A stretch of DNA of 64,000 nucleotides. It comes from Apophysomyces variabilis. Taxonomy: Eukaryota; Mucoromycota; Mucoromycetes; Mucorales; Mucoraceae. Where the stretch lies: the NCBI GenBank assembly GCA_002749535.1, contig MZZL01000409.1, positions 1,485,527-1,549,526 on the forward strand, given 5' to 3'. The notes beneath the pieces were generated by a model that saw only the letters and a program-made list of their open reading frames with translations, had not been told where the DNA came from and ran no database searches. How positions within the stretch are numbered: the first letter of the stretch is position 1; each line of letters starts with the position of its first letter. The position numbers and the translations under genes were made by a program. Shown piece after piece: positions 25,978 to 37,338 of this stretch.

Positions 25978-26468
25978 AATATTAATCATTTCCCACTCGA
26001 TTTTGCTTGCATTTGTTTTTCACTTTTTCCTTTGTTTTGAACACTTAAGGAGAGTCTATCTATCATTGGGTTCTTTACTTTCTCATAGAAAACGAATCTT
26101 ATCACGTCCTAACGCTGGGGATATCTTTGCCAAGTTCATATCATGCAACATGAAAACAGATTGATACAACTATGGTATATCCCTTAGCTGTTTGAGTCAA
26201 CAACTGCTTGTATTTTTTTTTGGCATTGTTCAACACAAGAGAGGCATCGAGATGCGTATTAGACGGTCCAAAATTTTTGTGTGGCGCTTTTCGCAGCAGC
26301 TGTGAACGAAAAAAGCAAGTCCCATCCCAAGCCAACGAAAAAAAGTAAAGAGTTTGTTCCTCTGTATTGCCAGGTTCATCACTTTCTTTTTGGCATTTCA
26401 GACAGGCCGAAGTTTATTTTCTCCTCTTCCTTTTGTTATTTTTTGGATTTCTAAAAGAAACATACATC
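25978..26468. other. Spacer and promoter of the eRF1 gene
   Basis: A 490-bp AT-rich spacer separates the tandem MDM10 and eRF1 genes. The last 100 bp before the eRF1 ATG is T/C-rich. No gene or RNA was seen. Confidence 0.5.
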
Positions 26469-28079
26469 ATGTCTGCCGAAGCAAACACTGACCAAAATGT
26501 CGAGATTTGGAAGATGAAGAAACTCATCAAAAATCTGGAGGCCGCACGAGGGTGAGTCAGTGACCCCTCTGAAATCAATATTCTGAATATGTGTTTTTCT
26601 TTAGAAACGGAACATCTATGATTTCTCTTATTATTCGTACGTAAATCCATATATAGATATATATGACTTTCTGGTCACAGTATTGAGAAAACGGTATTGT
26701 TAACCTTTCAACCGTTGGCAGCCCCAAAGGATCAGATCTCCCGAGTCGGCAAAATGTTGGCTGATGAATACGGAACTGCTTCCAACATTAAGTCTCGTGT
26801 TAACCGTTTGTCTGTGTTATCCGCTATTACATCCACCCAACAGCGTTTGAAGCTGTACACCAGAGGTAGATAACATTGCAGGCAAATCAAATCGCGCTAA
26901 ATTAGTTGATGCATCTAGTACCTAACAACGGTCTTGTTGTGTACTGCGGTACTATTGTGACAGAAGAAGGCAAAGAAAAGAAGGTTAACATTGATTTCGA
27001 ACCTCACAAGCCTATCAATACCTCCCTGTATCTTTGCGACAATAAGTTCCATACAGAAGCTCTTTCCGAACTGCTAGAGGCAGATGCCAAGTTTGGTTTC
27101 ATTATTATGGACGGTAATGGTGCTTTGTTTGGTACACTCTCCGGAAACACTCGTGATGTGATTCATAAGCTTCAGGTGGATTTGCCAAAGAAGCACGGAA
27201 GAGGTGGTCAGTCCGCTCTGCGTTTCTCTCGTCTTCGTGAGGAAAAACGACACAACTATGTGCGTAAGGTTGCTGAGTTGGCTGTCAATTTCTTTATTAC
27301 TGCTGACAAGGTACGTTTTGAGTGGGGTGTGCTTTGCTCCGGTTCTAAAGATGTTGCTGTGTTAGGTCAATGTTGCTGGTCTTGTCCTGGCCGGTTCTGC
27401 CGATTTCAAGACCGAATTGTCACAATCAGACATGTTCGATCAACGTTTGCAGGCCAAGGTTGTAAAGGTTGTTGATGTATCATATGGTGGCGAGAATGGT
27501 TTCAATCAGGCCATTGAACTGTCTGCAGAATCCTTGTCCAATGTGAAGTTTATTCAGGAGAAGAAATTGATCCAGGCATACTTCGATGAAATTTCGCAAG
27601 ATACCGGAAAGTACTGTTTCGGTGTTGAAGATACTCTTAAAGCACTTGAATTGGGTGCAGTTGAGAGCTTGATCGTTTGGGAAAACTTGGACATAAACCG
27701 TTACGTGTTGCGTGATGCGGCTGGTGCCGAACATGTCTTCCATCCTACAAAACAAGAGGAAAAAGACCGATCATTCATGGCTGATAACACTCCTGAAGCC
27801 ACTGCTGCCAACGCGGAGATGGAAGTTGTCGAGTGCCGTCCCCTTTTGGAATGGTTCGCGGAGAAGTACAAGGACTTTGGTGCCACCTTAGAATTTGTGA
27901 CCAACCGATCTCAGGAAGGTTCGCAGTTTGTGAAAGGATTCGGTGGTATTGGTGGCATTTTGAGGTAAGGAAATCAATCGCTTGTATTGTGGTTTCTTAC
28001 GATTTTTTTTAGATACCGTGTCAACTTTGAACAGCTCAACTACGAATCGGACGAATTCTTCTCGGATGACGACTTCTAA
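26469..28079 (+). CDS. SUP45: Translation release factor eRF1 (Sup45)
   Basis: Six exons (26469-26551, 26605-26636, 26722-26865, 26919-27310, 27366-27964, 28013-28079) splice to 438 residues, the expected eRF1 size. The stop-codon-reading motifs [11 protein letters not shown] and YLCDNKF (YxCxxxF) are intact in domain N. The catalytic GGQ is in [20 protein letters not shown]. Domain C ends [17 protein letters not shown], the acidic eRF3-binding tail. The protein recognises all three stop codons at the ribosomal A site and triggers peptide release. The canonical NIKS and YxCxxxF motifs give no sign of an altered genetic code, which agrees with normal TAA, TAG and TGA stops throughout the window. 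Exon 2 is only 32 nt. Confidence 0.97.
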
Positions 28080-28181
28080 TCAGGGGAATTGAAACAAAAA
28101 AAGAAATAATTCCAAAAAAGCAGCCAAAAAGTTGTAGCGTGCTCTAAAACATGCATTCTGCACAATACAAATCGCCTTCTA

Positions 28182-28214
<33 letters not shown>

Positions 28215-29060
28215 TTTCATGTACGCATCAAAAAATTATAAATTTTGTGTTAATCATAGAAATAACTACCTCATCACGCGTCCAGAGAGTCTACATAATT
28301 GCGGTGATACATACTTGATTGTGGTCCTCCAAAGTTTACTTTGCTAGCCACCTATAACCAGATCTCAGAGTTGGAGCTTAATTGCATAACACTCGTATCC
28401 AAGACGTTCAGTCCGTACTTTATCCAAAATTTGTAGTGGTAGTGAAAGGGATACACTGATCTGCACGTTCACTTGGACTATCTCTTTAATATACTTTGCG
28501 TCAATGTATACATAACTTAGCATAGCATAAAATAACAGCGAAAGTTGTCTTGGTATTAACTATGAGGTAGACATTATTTAGCATGTCTACTCTGGTTTGG
28601 CCTCTTGGAATAGAATAGCAAAAAGAACCCTTGCAATCAAAGATAAGAAGGAATAGGTAACAGGTCTAAGACCTATCAGTAAGAGGGGAAAACCGGAATG
28701 CGAATTAGAAGGAAAAAAGCATGAATTATGCTCCATGAATATACATTCACACTAGTTCGTTCTGCTTGAATAGTTTAAAGAAACGAGTGCTATCAAGATC
28801 TGCTCCGTTCATTCCGGTAAATTGCTACGATCATTCGGTTTACAGTAAATTTTTCGGTGCAGAAGAGTAATAGGGTATTCATTCTTTGATTTGAATTAAG
28901 AACAACAGCACGATGTGCAAAAAAGAAAAAAAAAGGCACTATTATTTTGCGTGATGGGCGTGCAGTAAGGTTGCGTTCCGTATTTTAGATGCTTAGAGTC
29001 ACGGTATGGTTATGAAACAAAACTGTATGTAATGCAAAATGTATGATCTCATATTGTAAT
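28080..29060. other. Convergent spacer with CT microsatellite
   Basis: Nearly 1 kb lies between the convergent eRF1 and LTV1 stops. A TCTC/TATC microsatellite occupies about 28180-28216 in the likely eRF1 3' UTR. The rest is AT-rich with no supportable gene. Confidence 0.55.
28180..28216 (+). repeat. CT/TATC microsatellite
   Basis: Imperfect tandem TC dinucleotides are interrupted by TAT units. They lie about 100 nt after the eRF1 stop, so probably in its 3' UTR. Confidence 0.85.
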
Positions 29061-30913
29061 CTAAGGAATATGGGTAACACCCTTGGTAGCACGTTTTTGC
29101 TGCATAGTGTAGGATTGCCGGTTTTCTTCATTCTTGAATGCCATTTTGGTTGTTTTCTTCTCTTCTCGACGATTCTACATGAAACTCAGTGAATGCCGTT
29201 CGAATTACACTTGTTGGCTCCCGCTATCTTACCTTTTTAGCTTCCTTGACAGCTTGTTTTCTTGCCTTTTTGTCTTCTTTGCTTTCTTTCTTTGCCCTCG
29301 GTGCACCAAGGTTCGGTCGTTCTTCCTCTTCCTCTTCCTCTTCCTCGTCTTCCTCTTCCTCTTCTCCTATAACTGCGTCTTCCTTTTTCTCTTTCCTCCT
29401 TTGTCTCTTTTCTACTTCTACTAAAACCGGCATACCCGTCTTGGGATCAATGCTGATCTTTTTCTTTGGTCCCCTATCTGAAATCATTGCTGGGTGATTC
29501 TCCAAATTGGAATAGGTCGATAGTACACTCTGACAATCCCATGCTTGTCGCTGCTTCACAGGCCGATCCCATATATCGACCGATTCTGCTTTCTCCTTCT
29601 TCGGTTTCACCGATTCAAGGATGCTTTCTTTCTCATGGTCATCGTCAGAAATATTCATTCCCAGCAAAGCATTACGCACTGTATCTAGCTTTTGCTCGGA
29701 CGTATCACCCTCTAGTTTGACAGCCATACGATTTCCGACAAGCTCATATTTCTCCAAGAAATCATCGAGAATAGCCTCAAAGTCACCTCGTTCTTCACGT
29801 TCAACATCATCATCCTCTTCTTCGTCGTCATCGTTCATATATTCTTCCTCGATCTTAAAGCAACTTCACTTAATTCTCTTCCCTTTTTTTCTCTTTCAAT
29901 TTACCTTTTCAAATCGATCATCCAAAAGCCTTAGCTGAGCATTACGGTGCATAGCAGAAGATGACATGGAAAATCCAGTAAACTTAGATTGTCTATCGTC
30001 TTCGTCGTCTTCCTCTTCGAATTCCTCGTCTGAGCCCGCCCGACGTTGATCTCGCTGATAACTGATGGAAAACCATGTTAACCTTGGTTAAACTCTTTTA
30101 AATTTTCTTCTTACTTTCTAAATGCTGCTTGCCAATCGTAACTGCCGTCTTCATCATATATATCCTCTACTTCCTCTTCCTCATACTCTTCATCATCTTC
30201 AGGGTCGTATATTTCACCTTCAGCATTCAAATTATCAAAGAAATCGTCATTAAGTTCATTGTCGACATATTCTTCATCTTCCAAAGCTTCGAGAACCTCA
30301 CGTAGTCGAGGATCCATATCAGGCTGTAATCCTCCTTCTAAACCACTAACGTGAGCAATTGCTCCGGTATCTCTTTCAACATTGGACGGTAAGACTCCTT
30401 CAGGCAATTCGATCAGTTGACGATTTTTCGTCGTCAATTCGGTATCATTGTCACGGAATGCCAAGTCCTTAGGCACTTTGGCTTTCTCTTTCTTTGGCGC
30501 TTCCAAGAAAACTGCATCCGTAGCACCTATAGGCTTCAAGTGCTGCATATAGTCATACTCGGCATCGTCGAAGTAGATTCCGTAAAGGGCTGCTTGACCC
30601 ACTCGTCTGCGACGTATATATGTAAATTACGACGGAAATTCTCAATAAAGAAAGCTTACTGGTCGATTTCGTCCTGTGTCATCTTCTTTGGTTTGTGCCG
30701 AACTGCTTCAAGTTCTTCTTTCGTCTTATGCTACTCATATTATAAGCGATCGCTTATGAGTTGGAGGCTTACTTTTGCCAAATTGCCAGGAATGACTTCC
30801 TTTAGCACTCGATCAGAGGATTCCTCATCGTTAATCAAAGGATCACGCTGGGATCTATGCACGACATGGTAATGCTTCGCAGCTTTGCGATCGATAAATG
30901 GCTTCTTTCCCAT
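29061..30913 (-). CDS. LTV1: Ltv1, 40S ribosomal subunit biogenesis factor
   Basis: This multi-exon minus-strand gene starts at 30913 with MGKKPFIDRKAAKHYHVVHR, the conserved Ltv1 N terminus. Further blocks are GIYFDDAEYDYMQHLKPIG, LQPDMDPRLREVLEALEDE, FFDNLNAEGEIYDPED and, near the C terminus, KMAFKNEENRQSYTMQQKRA. It ends GVTHIP with the stop at 29061-29063. Ltv1 binds late pre-40S particles with Enp1 and Rps3 and must be phosphorylated and released for maturation. Long acidic stretches (DDEEYEEEEVEDIYDEDGSY) and a lysine/glutamate-rich C-terminal region are as expected. The gene shares a 160-bp divergent promoter with BFR1. Exon ends in the middle third were not all fixed base by base. Confidence 0.92.
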
Positions 30914-31073
30914 TGGTCAAAGGTTAACAATTGGAAAAAAAGTGGTTGCTTCTTGCTGGAGCGATGGGACAAGTGGCTTGTGAGATAGCGAACACAATTT
31001 GATTGGTTAGCTTTAACCAATATTCGAAAGCGGCCCTTTTTTTTCGGCTTCCCTTTTTCCACCCTTTTCCATC
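30914..31073. promoter_or_regulatory. Divergent LTV1/BFR1 promoter with CCAAT palindrome
   Basis: Only 160 bp separate the two start codons. A perfect 8-bp inverted repeat, ATTGGTTA then gctt then TAACCAAT (31002-31021), puts one CCAAT box on each strand, 52 bp from the BFR1 ATG and 88 bp from the LTV1 ATG. CCAAT boxes are bound by the HAP/NF-Y complex in fungi; joint regulation of both genes is inferred. Confidence 0.6.
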
Positions 31074-32750
31074 ATGACTGACACGATTGCTCCCCCAACC
31101 CTCCCCAAGGGCGTGAAGAAGCCAAATGATGAAGCTTACAAGAAGGAGCTGGAAGAGATTAACGCGAGAATCGACAAGCTCAAGAAGCAGTCGGTAAGAC
31201 AGATTCCATTTTGCTTCGTTTAGATGGTGTAGATGTATTGGGTTGAGGGCGTGCCTTAGCTTAGATGAGTGGATGTTATCTAGCTCTTGCTATGGTAGCT
31301 AAGATAACGATTTGATTTACCGGGGGGTCTGTGCGTAAGGGGTTTCTACATGTTCATATGGTTTAACTCAGAGTTTAAAAAGGACGCCGTCAAGGAAAAG
31401 ATCAACCAATTGCCTGCCAAGTCCGATAACAGCCGCCGAGAAGAGTTGAAGGTACAAATGGCGGAACTACGAGAAAGACAGGCCGAGATCAAGAAGGACA
31501 GACAGGCCGTGTACCAACAACTGGATTTGATCAATGACTCAATCCGAAAGAAGGTCTGTGATTTAAACGTTCCTAACCAAGCAGCTGACGCGGCGTTTTA
31601 GGTGAGCAGCATCAAGTCCTTCCAGTCCAAGGTACCCTATAAGACCAAGGCTGAGGTCGATAACCGTATCAGGTATGGTTTTATGAGTAGTTTTTATCAT
31701 AATGGTGACACGTTTTCTAATAGAGAGCTTGAGAGCAAGATTGAGAGCGGTGTGAGACTTGTGGAAGAAAAGAAGGTGATCAACGGAAGAAGATATTAGC
31801 TGTAGCTGATAGTTGTTGGGTAGATGTTGCAAGAAATCTCGCTGCTCAAGCGCAATCGAGAGCAAGTGGAAGGCTTGGACGAGCAGCAGGCTGCTATCGA
31901 CCAAGAGCGATCCATTCATGCTGACATCAAAAACAAGATCGATGACAGTGAAGCCAAGAAGATCAGTGAGCAATACGAGAAATTGGACGCAGAATTCAAG
32001 CAACTGAAGGATGAGGCTTCGCAGAGCCGTGAAGCACGCAACAAACTGTTTGACGAACGCACCAGACTCCGAGGCCTTCTTGACGAAGAATACAATAAAC
32101 TCCGTACTTTACGAGATGAGCATCGCAAGGCCAATGATGAATATTATACCTTTTTGCGCCAGCTGCGCGAATATAAGAGGGAGCAAGAGCGTCTGCGAAA
32201 GATCCAGGAAGAAGCAGAGAAGCGCAAAGAAGCAGCTCAGCAAGAACTTGAACTGGCATCGCTGCCTGCTTTTGGACATGAAATCACCCTCTGTGACAAC
32301 CTTGCCAAGTACCTTCAAACCTTTATTGGCGGACAGACTCAGGGCAACGCTGCACCTAAATCACTTCCTGAAGTAAACAATGCACCTGAAGGCTTTGTGC
32401 TTTTGAAGAAGTCAGATGCAGATGAGGACTACTTTGCCGGCGCCGGCAAGAAGAAGTCCAAGGGCCCGGTTAACAAGGAAAAGAAGACCGATACTTTGAA
32501 GCTTCCTCTTGCCACATTGGAAGACTTTTTCCAAATTAAGGTTACTGTGCCTACTAAGATCTCAGAGATCCCAGCAACTTTGGAGAAGTTGAAAGAACGA
32601 AAAGCGTATTTCGAGGCTGAACAGCCCAAGGTGACAGCAGCCAATAAAAAGAAGGCTGAAGAGAAAATCGCCGCCATGCTGAAAGAAGCAGAAGAACAGA
32701 CAACTAAAGAAGAAACCACGACTAAAGAGCAGGCAGCAGAGGAAAATTAG
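31074..32750 (+). CDS. BFR1: Bfr1, polysome- and mRNP-associated coiled-coil protein
   Basis: Five exons (31074-31193, 31374-31553, 31602-31672, 31724-31775, 31824-32750) give 449 residues. The protein is almost wholly coiled coil, with Bfr1 blocks KSFQSKVPYKTKAEVDNRIR, ELESKIESGVRLVEEKK, LLKRNREQVEGLDEQQAAI, FDERTRLRGLLDEEYNKLR and the later LPAFGHEITLCDNLAKYLQT. Bfr1 in yeast associates with Scp160 and polysomes at the ER, binds mRNAs and affects secretion and nuclear segregation. The C-terminal third has a short domain (TLKLPLATLEDFFQIKVTVP) and an E/K/T-rich tail. The second exon requires the acceptor at 31373, two bases after an alternative AG, to keep frame. Several exon lengths match coiled-coil blocks. 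Confidence 0.9.
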
Positions 32751-33262
32751 GGAAACAAAAAGTAGAGTTTTTCTTTGTAATTTTTGACTTATACAGTACA
32801 GCGTTAACAATCTCTAAAAGCAAATAACCTCTACTGGTCAATTTTTTATATTGATAATTGAGGATCGCGTGTTATTCGTATTATAAATCTACGAAAGACG
32901 TAGAAGAACCTGCGTCCACAGATGCCAAGTATTACTTAAACTTATGCACCGTTACTGTTCGTCTCACCAACAGTCATTTAAGATCAATGTTATACTTTAT
33001 TTCCAAAAATTAAAGTCGCATCTAGCAAATTCACTTGGCGCATTTTGGAAACTGGGCTTGACGCTAACAAATTACATTAATTGTCGTGTTATAAGAGTTG
33101 GAATTGATTAATGTTTACATACCTGTCATAAAACTGACGACGCCATACCCATCTCCCTGCCAAGTGAATGCCAGATGCATATATAAATTTCAATTGGGGA
33201 GTAATAGAAGAAAAATAACAATAGTATTCAATGACACTTACTAAATACCTGGCGTAAAAGCC
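32751..33262. other. Spacer after BFR1
   Basis: About 500 bp of AT-rich sequence contains the BFR1 3' UTR. No gene or RNA was recognised. Confidence 0.5.
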
Positions 33263-33451
33263 CTATCCACTTGACTCGCGGATCCTTTTCTGTCTTTTTG
33301 CTTGCTGCCTCTCAGATCGCCTTGAAGGAGCTCGGGAAGATTCTGGTCTTTCCTCTTCTCGTCGGCTGATTCGTCTGCGAGACCTGGGTGGTTCAACCAT
33401 AGTCTCGGTTTGGATGGCTCTTGTTCGACGTCGTGCAGTTGGGGCTATCAT
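33263..33451 (-). CDS. Small arginine-rich protein, hypothetical
   Basis: A 62-codon frame encodes a strongly basic peptide with R/S and R/E clusters (PPRSRRRISRREEERPESSR, RQKRIRESSG). Its composition is unlike the AT-rich DNA around it, which is the main reason to keep it. A TATAAAAA lies about 20 nt before the ATG at 33451. I recognise no family. SR/RE-type sequence often occurs in nuclear RNA-binding proteins, but that is only a resemblance. It could be one exon of a longer gene or chance. Confidence 0.3.
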   Translation of the reverse strand: MIAPTARRRTRAIQTETMVEPPRSRRRISRREEERPESSRAPSRRSERQQAKRQKRIRESSG

Positions 33452-34303
33452 GTTCTCTTAATTTTTATAGAATACCTATTGTCTGCTAACGTTTTCTACA
33501 GTCTTCTTATCTCATATGGTTTGAAAGTTCGTCTGCATCACACCCGGTAAAAAACTATCTTGGTATGTCTTCGAATAGAGTACGTAAAAGTTGCATCATC
33601 TGGGGTGCATCCGAACAAAGTTTACATAGTTTATGCCATTTCCATTTCATTGTACAATGGATTTGCATGGAATGTTACATATATATTACACGTGTGGATA
33701 TAGTTTATAACTCGGTCTACTGTTCCCATCAATAATACTTCAAATGTCTATCTTGATTCAAAAATTTTGTCATGCTTACAGAAAATGATGGGAAATAAAC
33801 GAAAATGACATGTGAAGGAAAATAAACAACTGGGTGATATGCTTTCCATTAGCGGTTTTTCTGCTAGATAACCGGAATAATAGTTCAAATTCCTAACTGG
33901 ATCGTATTCATAGCAGTAAAAATTCAAGAATACACAAAGTACCCTTTATTGATCTTTTTGCAAGTAGGACATCCTGACAACTCGCAGTGCATCTCAAATT
34001 CTGATATTATGAAGTCGATTTCCTTAGGGGATAGATTGTTAAGAGCATTAGATATGTCATTATTCTAGCTTACAGACTCTGGATGCGTCTTATAGAGGTT
34101 CGTGGATTACTTTCTTTTTCGAGCTAAGTGATTGACATCGAGTTTCAACCTAGCACTATCTTTTTCTTGGGTTTATTCAGTGGTTCAAATGAGCGCAAAA
34201 ATAATAATTGTGTCCGCCCGGGCTAGATCAATGTGATAAAAATTGAGGGGGGGGGATAGATGCCAAGTCTGTTGAATCTATTTCCTCAGTACAAACCGTC
34301 CAT
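33452..34303. other. AT-rich spacer
   Basis: About 850 bp has no frame or RNA structure I can support. It ends in a nine-G run at 34247-34255. Confidence 0.5.
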
Positions 34304-34555
34304 TCAATCCACATGCCTAATACGTATCGATATCTCCGCAAAACGTATCCGTCGCATCAGGGCCCCTGTCCGGCCTGCTGTCGCCCGCTTCTTCCTTGCA
34401 AAAAGGCTTTTTTGATACTCACGCCCTTCCCCGATATTTTCCATAGGGAAACTAGAGTCTATCATCTCAAGAAGTGAAGCGTTGTGTTGTTTGAGCCTAC
34501 TAATTTCAGCCTTGGCAGCAGCGAGTTCTGCTTTTGACTGTTTAACAGTGCGCAT
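34304..34555 (-). CDS. Small coiled-coil protein, hypothetical
   Basis: The start at 34555 gives MRTVKQSKAELAAAKAEISR, then LKQHNASLLEMIDSSFPMEN, a heptad-like amphipathic helix with even codon use. After about 45 codons the sequence GGGC|gtgagt appears, a strong splice donor, and an AG acceptor about 50 nt further on would remove a poorly conserved-looking segment and rejoin in frame before GRTGALMRRIRFAEIS. The true product is therefore either 83 residues unspliced or about 65 spliced. The helix resembles leucine-zipper or kinetochore-type short coiled coils only in general form. I do not recognise it. Confidence 0.4.
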   Translation of the reverse strand: MRTVKQSKAELAAAKAEISRLKQHNASLLEMIDSSFPMENIGEGREYQKSLFARKKRATAGRTGALMRRIRFAEISIRIRHVD

Positions 34556-35547
34556 GGGGAGAGCTCAAGGATGTGGATGCACTTTTAAAATGAGGTAAAG
34601 CGGTAGCTAAGCAGAAAAAGGACGGCATTGAATTTTTTTTTTATCCATTGCGACATTTAATTCCACTGGACTGCGACTTCGATTTCCGTAGTTTGCGAAA
34701 TTATTTTTGGGAGATACTGTATATCACTGCAATTGCTTCGACTCCTGCTATGCTAGGCTTGCGCAATTGATGAGTGCAGAGCTGGGCGCTGCGAATATAT
34801 GTACCTTTCGTTGGTTCAATCTGCAAGTGCTAGTGTCATTGCAAAGAGCCAAATAGAAGACTAGACATATACTGACAGTGTCTCAGTAAAGTCACCTCAG
34901 CAAATGAATACGCAGTGGCGTCTCATTGTACGTATTGCCACCGAAACTAGTAGCTAAGTGTTTCGAATATCATAGAACATGGTGCTCGATTAGGCAACAT
35001 ATGCAGCCACTCACACCATTTCGGAAAGTACTTGAGTCTCCGTGCATGTTGCTGGGATTCTTTAGTCGTGTCTATGTAACCATTCATTTGACACCTTTTC
35101 ACCCGTCTAGCGCAGCCCTTCCACCAAAATATAACTGAAAGCTAAGCTAATAAGATCTCATCATTGGCCCTGACCTTTGTTAAACTAGCTCAAAAATACC
35201 CAAACGAAAAAAAAAGTACTTCATGTTTAAGGTATGATTCATGACCATTGTGACATATTCGAGATTTAAATGGTCGATACAAGGTTTTTTCGGAGACAAT
35301 TAGAGCGAATAACAGAACGATGAATCTCCGATCCATCTGATAAGCACTGTTGCCCTTTTCTCGCCTTTTTGTTCTTCTCCTAAATGGTTGTAGGACGTCT
35401 ATGATCTTTGCAGAAATGATGATTGACTATCTGCCGGCTGTAATTGGTACTGACCGTGTGAAAAAATAATATACACTCATCATGACACTTGTTACACAAA
35501 AAATGCAACGTTAAAAAGAGGCGACTCCCGTTCAGCCTTTTCCCACC
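34556..35547. other. Spacer and promoter of the F-box gene
   Basis: About 1 kb of AT-rich sequence lies between the divergent small gene and the F-box gene. The frame at 34926-35138 shows no motif. Nothing else was seen. Confidence 0.5.
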
Positions 35548-37329
35548 ATGTTAACCCACTCTTTCCCAAACGAACTTTACAACTTGTTATGGAGTAACCT
35601 GTCTACGAGAGACCAGTATACATGCCTCTTAGTCTGCCGCTCGTGGTATCTGGCTTTACACCGTCTCCTTTATCGCGAAGTCATTATTCATCGCCGTACG
35701 AGATTCACTCAATTCTGCCGTGCTTTGCAATCATCCTCATCGCCAGGTCATTACGTACGAAAACTACAGATCGAACATGGACGACTAACACGAGACGAGG
35801 TCAACAACGTTCTTCGCCTGTGTCCGCTTTTAGAAAACATGGATTTACCCTTATTGGTCGATGAAGGAAACGGTACGGTTTCATCTCGATCACATCACCG
35901 TTTGCGGCAATTAAAGATTCAAGCAAGTCCCGCTAGCCTGAATTTGGTGTGCACGCTAAGTCTGACCCACTTGAGCTTGCGATACTCCGGACAAGCAGAC
36001 GAAAGGCTAGAATCTCTCCTTCAAACATTATCCCACACTCCAAATCTCGTTGCCTTGTCCATATCAGATCTCAAATCCTGGATTACCATTCAATATATGG
36101 AAACGATCCATTCGCTCTTGCCACATCTGAAGACTTTGGAGTTCCTCAATTTCAATCATAGCCTAGCTTATCAACCCTTATCACAACCTACTATTGTACC
36201 CTGTCAGTTACAGACGTTTCGTTGTCGAGGAGGTGCCATCTATCAACCAGCATGGCTACTCTATGTAGCCTTCAAATACCCTGAGTTGGTTACACTAGAC
36301 CTAGAAGCAAACGTGGATGTTCATCTATTAGATCGGCACGAAGTGGAGCTTGGAAGCATAGATACCAACAAAGAAGCAATGCTGGCCATAGCGCAACGTT
36401 GCCGCAACCTTCAGGTGGCACGCTGGATCAATTTTGCAATTGATGACCAGCTGATAGACAATCTCCCGTTACGTGTCCATGACCTCGGATTCGGTCATTT
36501 TGATGGCCTGCCTTCAGTCATATTCCATAGAGTTGCACGATTACGATTAACTTCCCTAATGCTCCAAGGAACGGCTACAATAGACGTTGACGAACTGGCT
36601 ATTGCACTCAGTCATTGCGACAGTTTACGGAAGCTGACTATCGATTGTGGATATCCGTACGTTGGCATACGACGAGGCATGCAAACAGCTTCAACAATGG
36701 ATATTGTTCATGCTGCGTTGAGCCATTGCCAGAATATTGATGAGATGAGCTTGAGAATTGCTTATAGCGATAAAGCAGAGTACTTACCGTCTTCTCAAAC
36801 CAAATTTCATGCGCTTAAACGTCTAGTACTTATAGAAAACAGTCTGGACGAGACATTGTTCAAGTACCTGGCTCGGTATTGTCCCAACCTTTCCGAAATG
36901 TGTCTGTGGCAATGTTGTCGGAAAAAGTCGCATGAAGGCATAGAGTTTGCTATTCATATGCCTCAACATACACTCTCTGTAGACATCCAAAACTTCTACG
37001 AACACTCTCTTAAATGGTCAAGGCGGTGTAAGCTGTTCGGCCTCACACGCCCTGAGGGGACGCGCTGGTATTATATGTGTGAGAGCAGAGAAGTCGAGGT
37101 CCGCAAATATCTGGAAAACTGTCACTACGAGATTGCCAAAGAAATCCGCATGTTATACCCAGAAGAGACACTTGAATTAGGGAAGTTGCTACGCTACGAG
37201 CATGGAAAGCATCTTTTGGAGCGCGCAACTTACAAACCCGGTTGGCAACATCATTTATGTTCTGGAATAGCACATATTTATTGCAAAGCTATCAATAGCC
37301 TAACTATTAATAAAAAGCGCGTTATTTAA
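35548..37329 (+). CDS. F-box protein with leucine-rich-repeat-like region
   Basis: This intronless frame of 593 residues is exceptional among its multi-exon neighbours. Residues 5-45 (FPNELYNLLWSNLSTRDQYT, CLLVCRSWYLALHRLLYREV) form a typical F-box, the Skp1-binding part of SCF ubiquitin ligases. The rest contains regularly spaced leucine-rich segments (LCPLLENMDLPLL, LSLTHLSLRY, LQTLSHTPNLVALSISDLKS, LLPHLKTLEFLNF, LSHCDSLRKLTIDC, RYCPNLSEMCLWQC) spaced about 25-60 residues apart, as in degenerate FBXL-type LRRs that bind substrate. Large families of such intronless F-box/LRR genes are common in Mucoromycota; the substrate is unknown. The stop lies at 37327-37329 and an AATAAA follows at once. 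Confidence 0.85.
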   Translation: MLTHSFPNELYNLLWSNLSTRDQYTCLLVCRSWYLALHRLLYREVIIHRRTRFTQFCRALQSSSSPGHYVRKLQIEHGRLTRDEVNNVLRLCPLLENMDLPLLVDEGNGTVSSRSHHRLRQLKIQASPASLNLVCTLSLTHLSLRYSGQADERLESLLQTLSHTPNLVALSISDLKSWITIQYMETIHSLLPHLKTLEFLNFNHSLAYQPLSQPTIVPCQLQTFRCRGGAIYQPAWLLYVAFKYPELVTLDLEANVDVHLLDRHEVELGSIDTNKEAMLAIAQRCRNLQVARWINFAIDDQLIDNLPLRVHDLGFGHFDGLPSVIFHRVARLRLTSLMLQGTATIDVDELAIALSHCDSLRKLTIDCGYPYVGIRRGMQTASTMDIVHAALSHCQNIDEMSLRIAYSDKAEYLPSSQTKFHALKRLVLIENSLDETLFKYLARYCPNLSEMCLWQCCRKKSHEGIEFAIHMPQHTLSVDIQNFYEHSLKWSRRCKLFGLTRPEGTRWYYMCESREVEVRKYLENCHYEIAKEIRMLYPEETLELGKLLRYEHGKHLLERATYKPGWQHHLCSGIAHIYCKAINSLTINKKRVI

Positions 37330-37332
37330 GAT

Positions 37333-37338
37333 AATAAA
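37333..37338 (+). terminator. AATAAA poly(A) signal of the F-box gene
   Basis: AATAAA begins 4 nt after the stop codon. Only about 290 bp remain to the next start codon, so a very short 3' UTR is plausible. Confidence 0.4.

Noticed and set aside
28180..28216. CT-repeat as a possible CRISPR-like or structured repeat
   Set aside because: It is a simple dinucleotide microsatellite without spacers.
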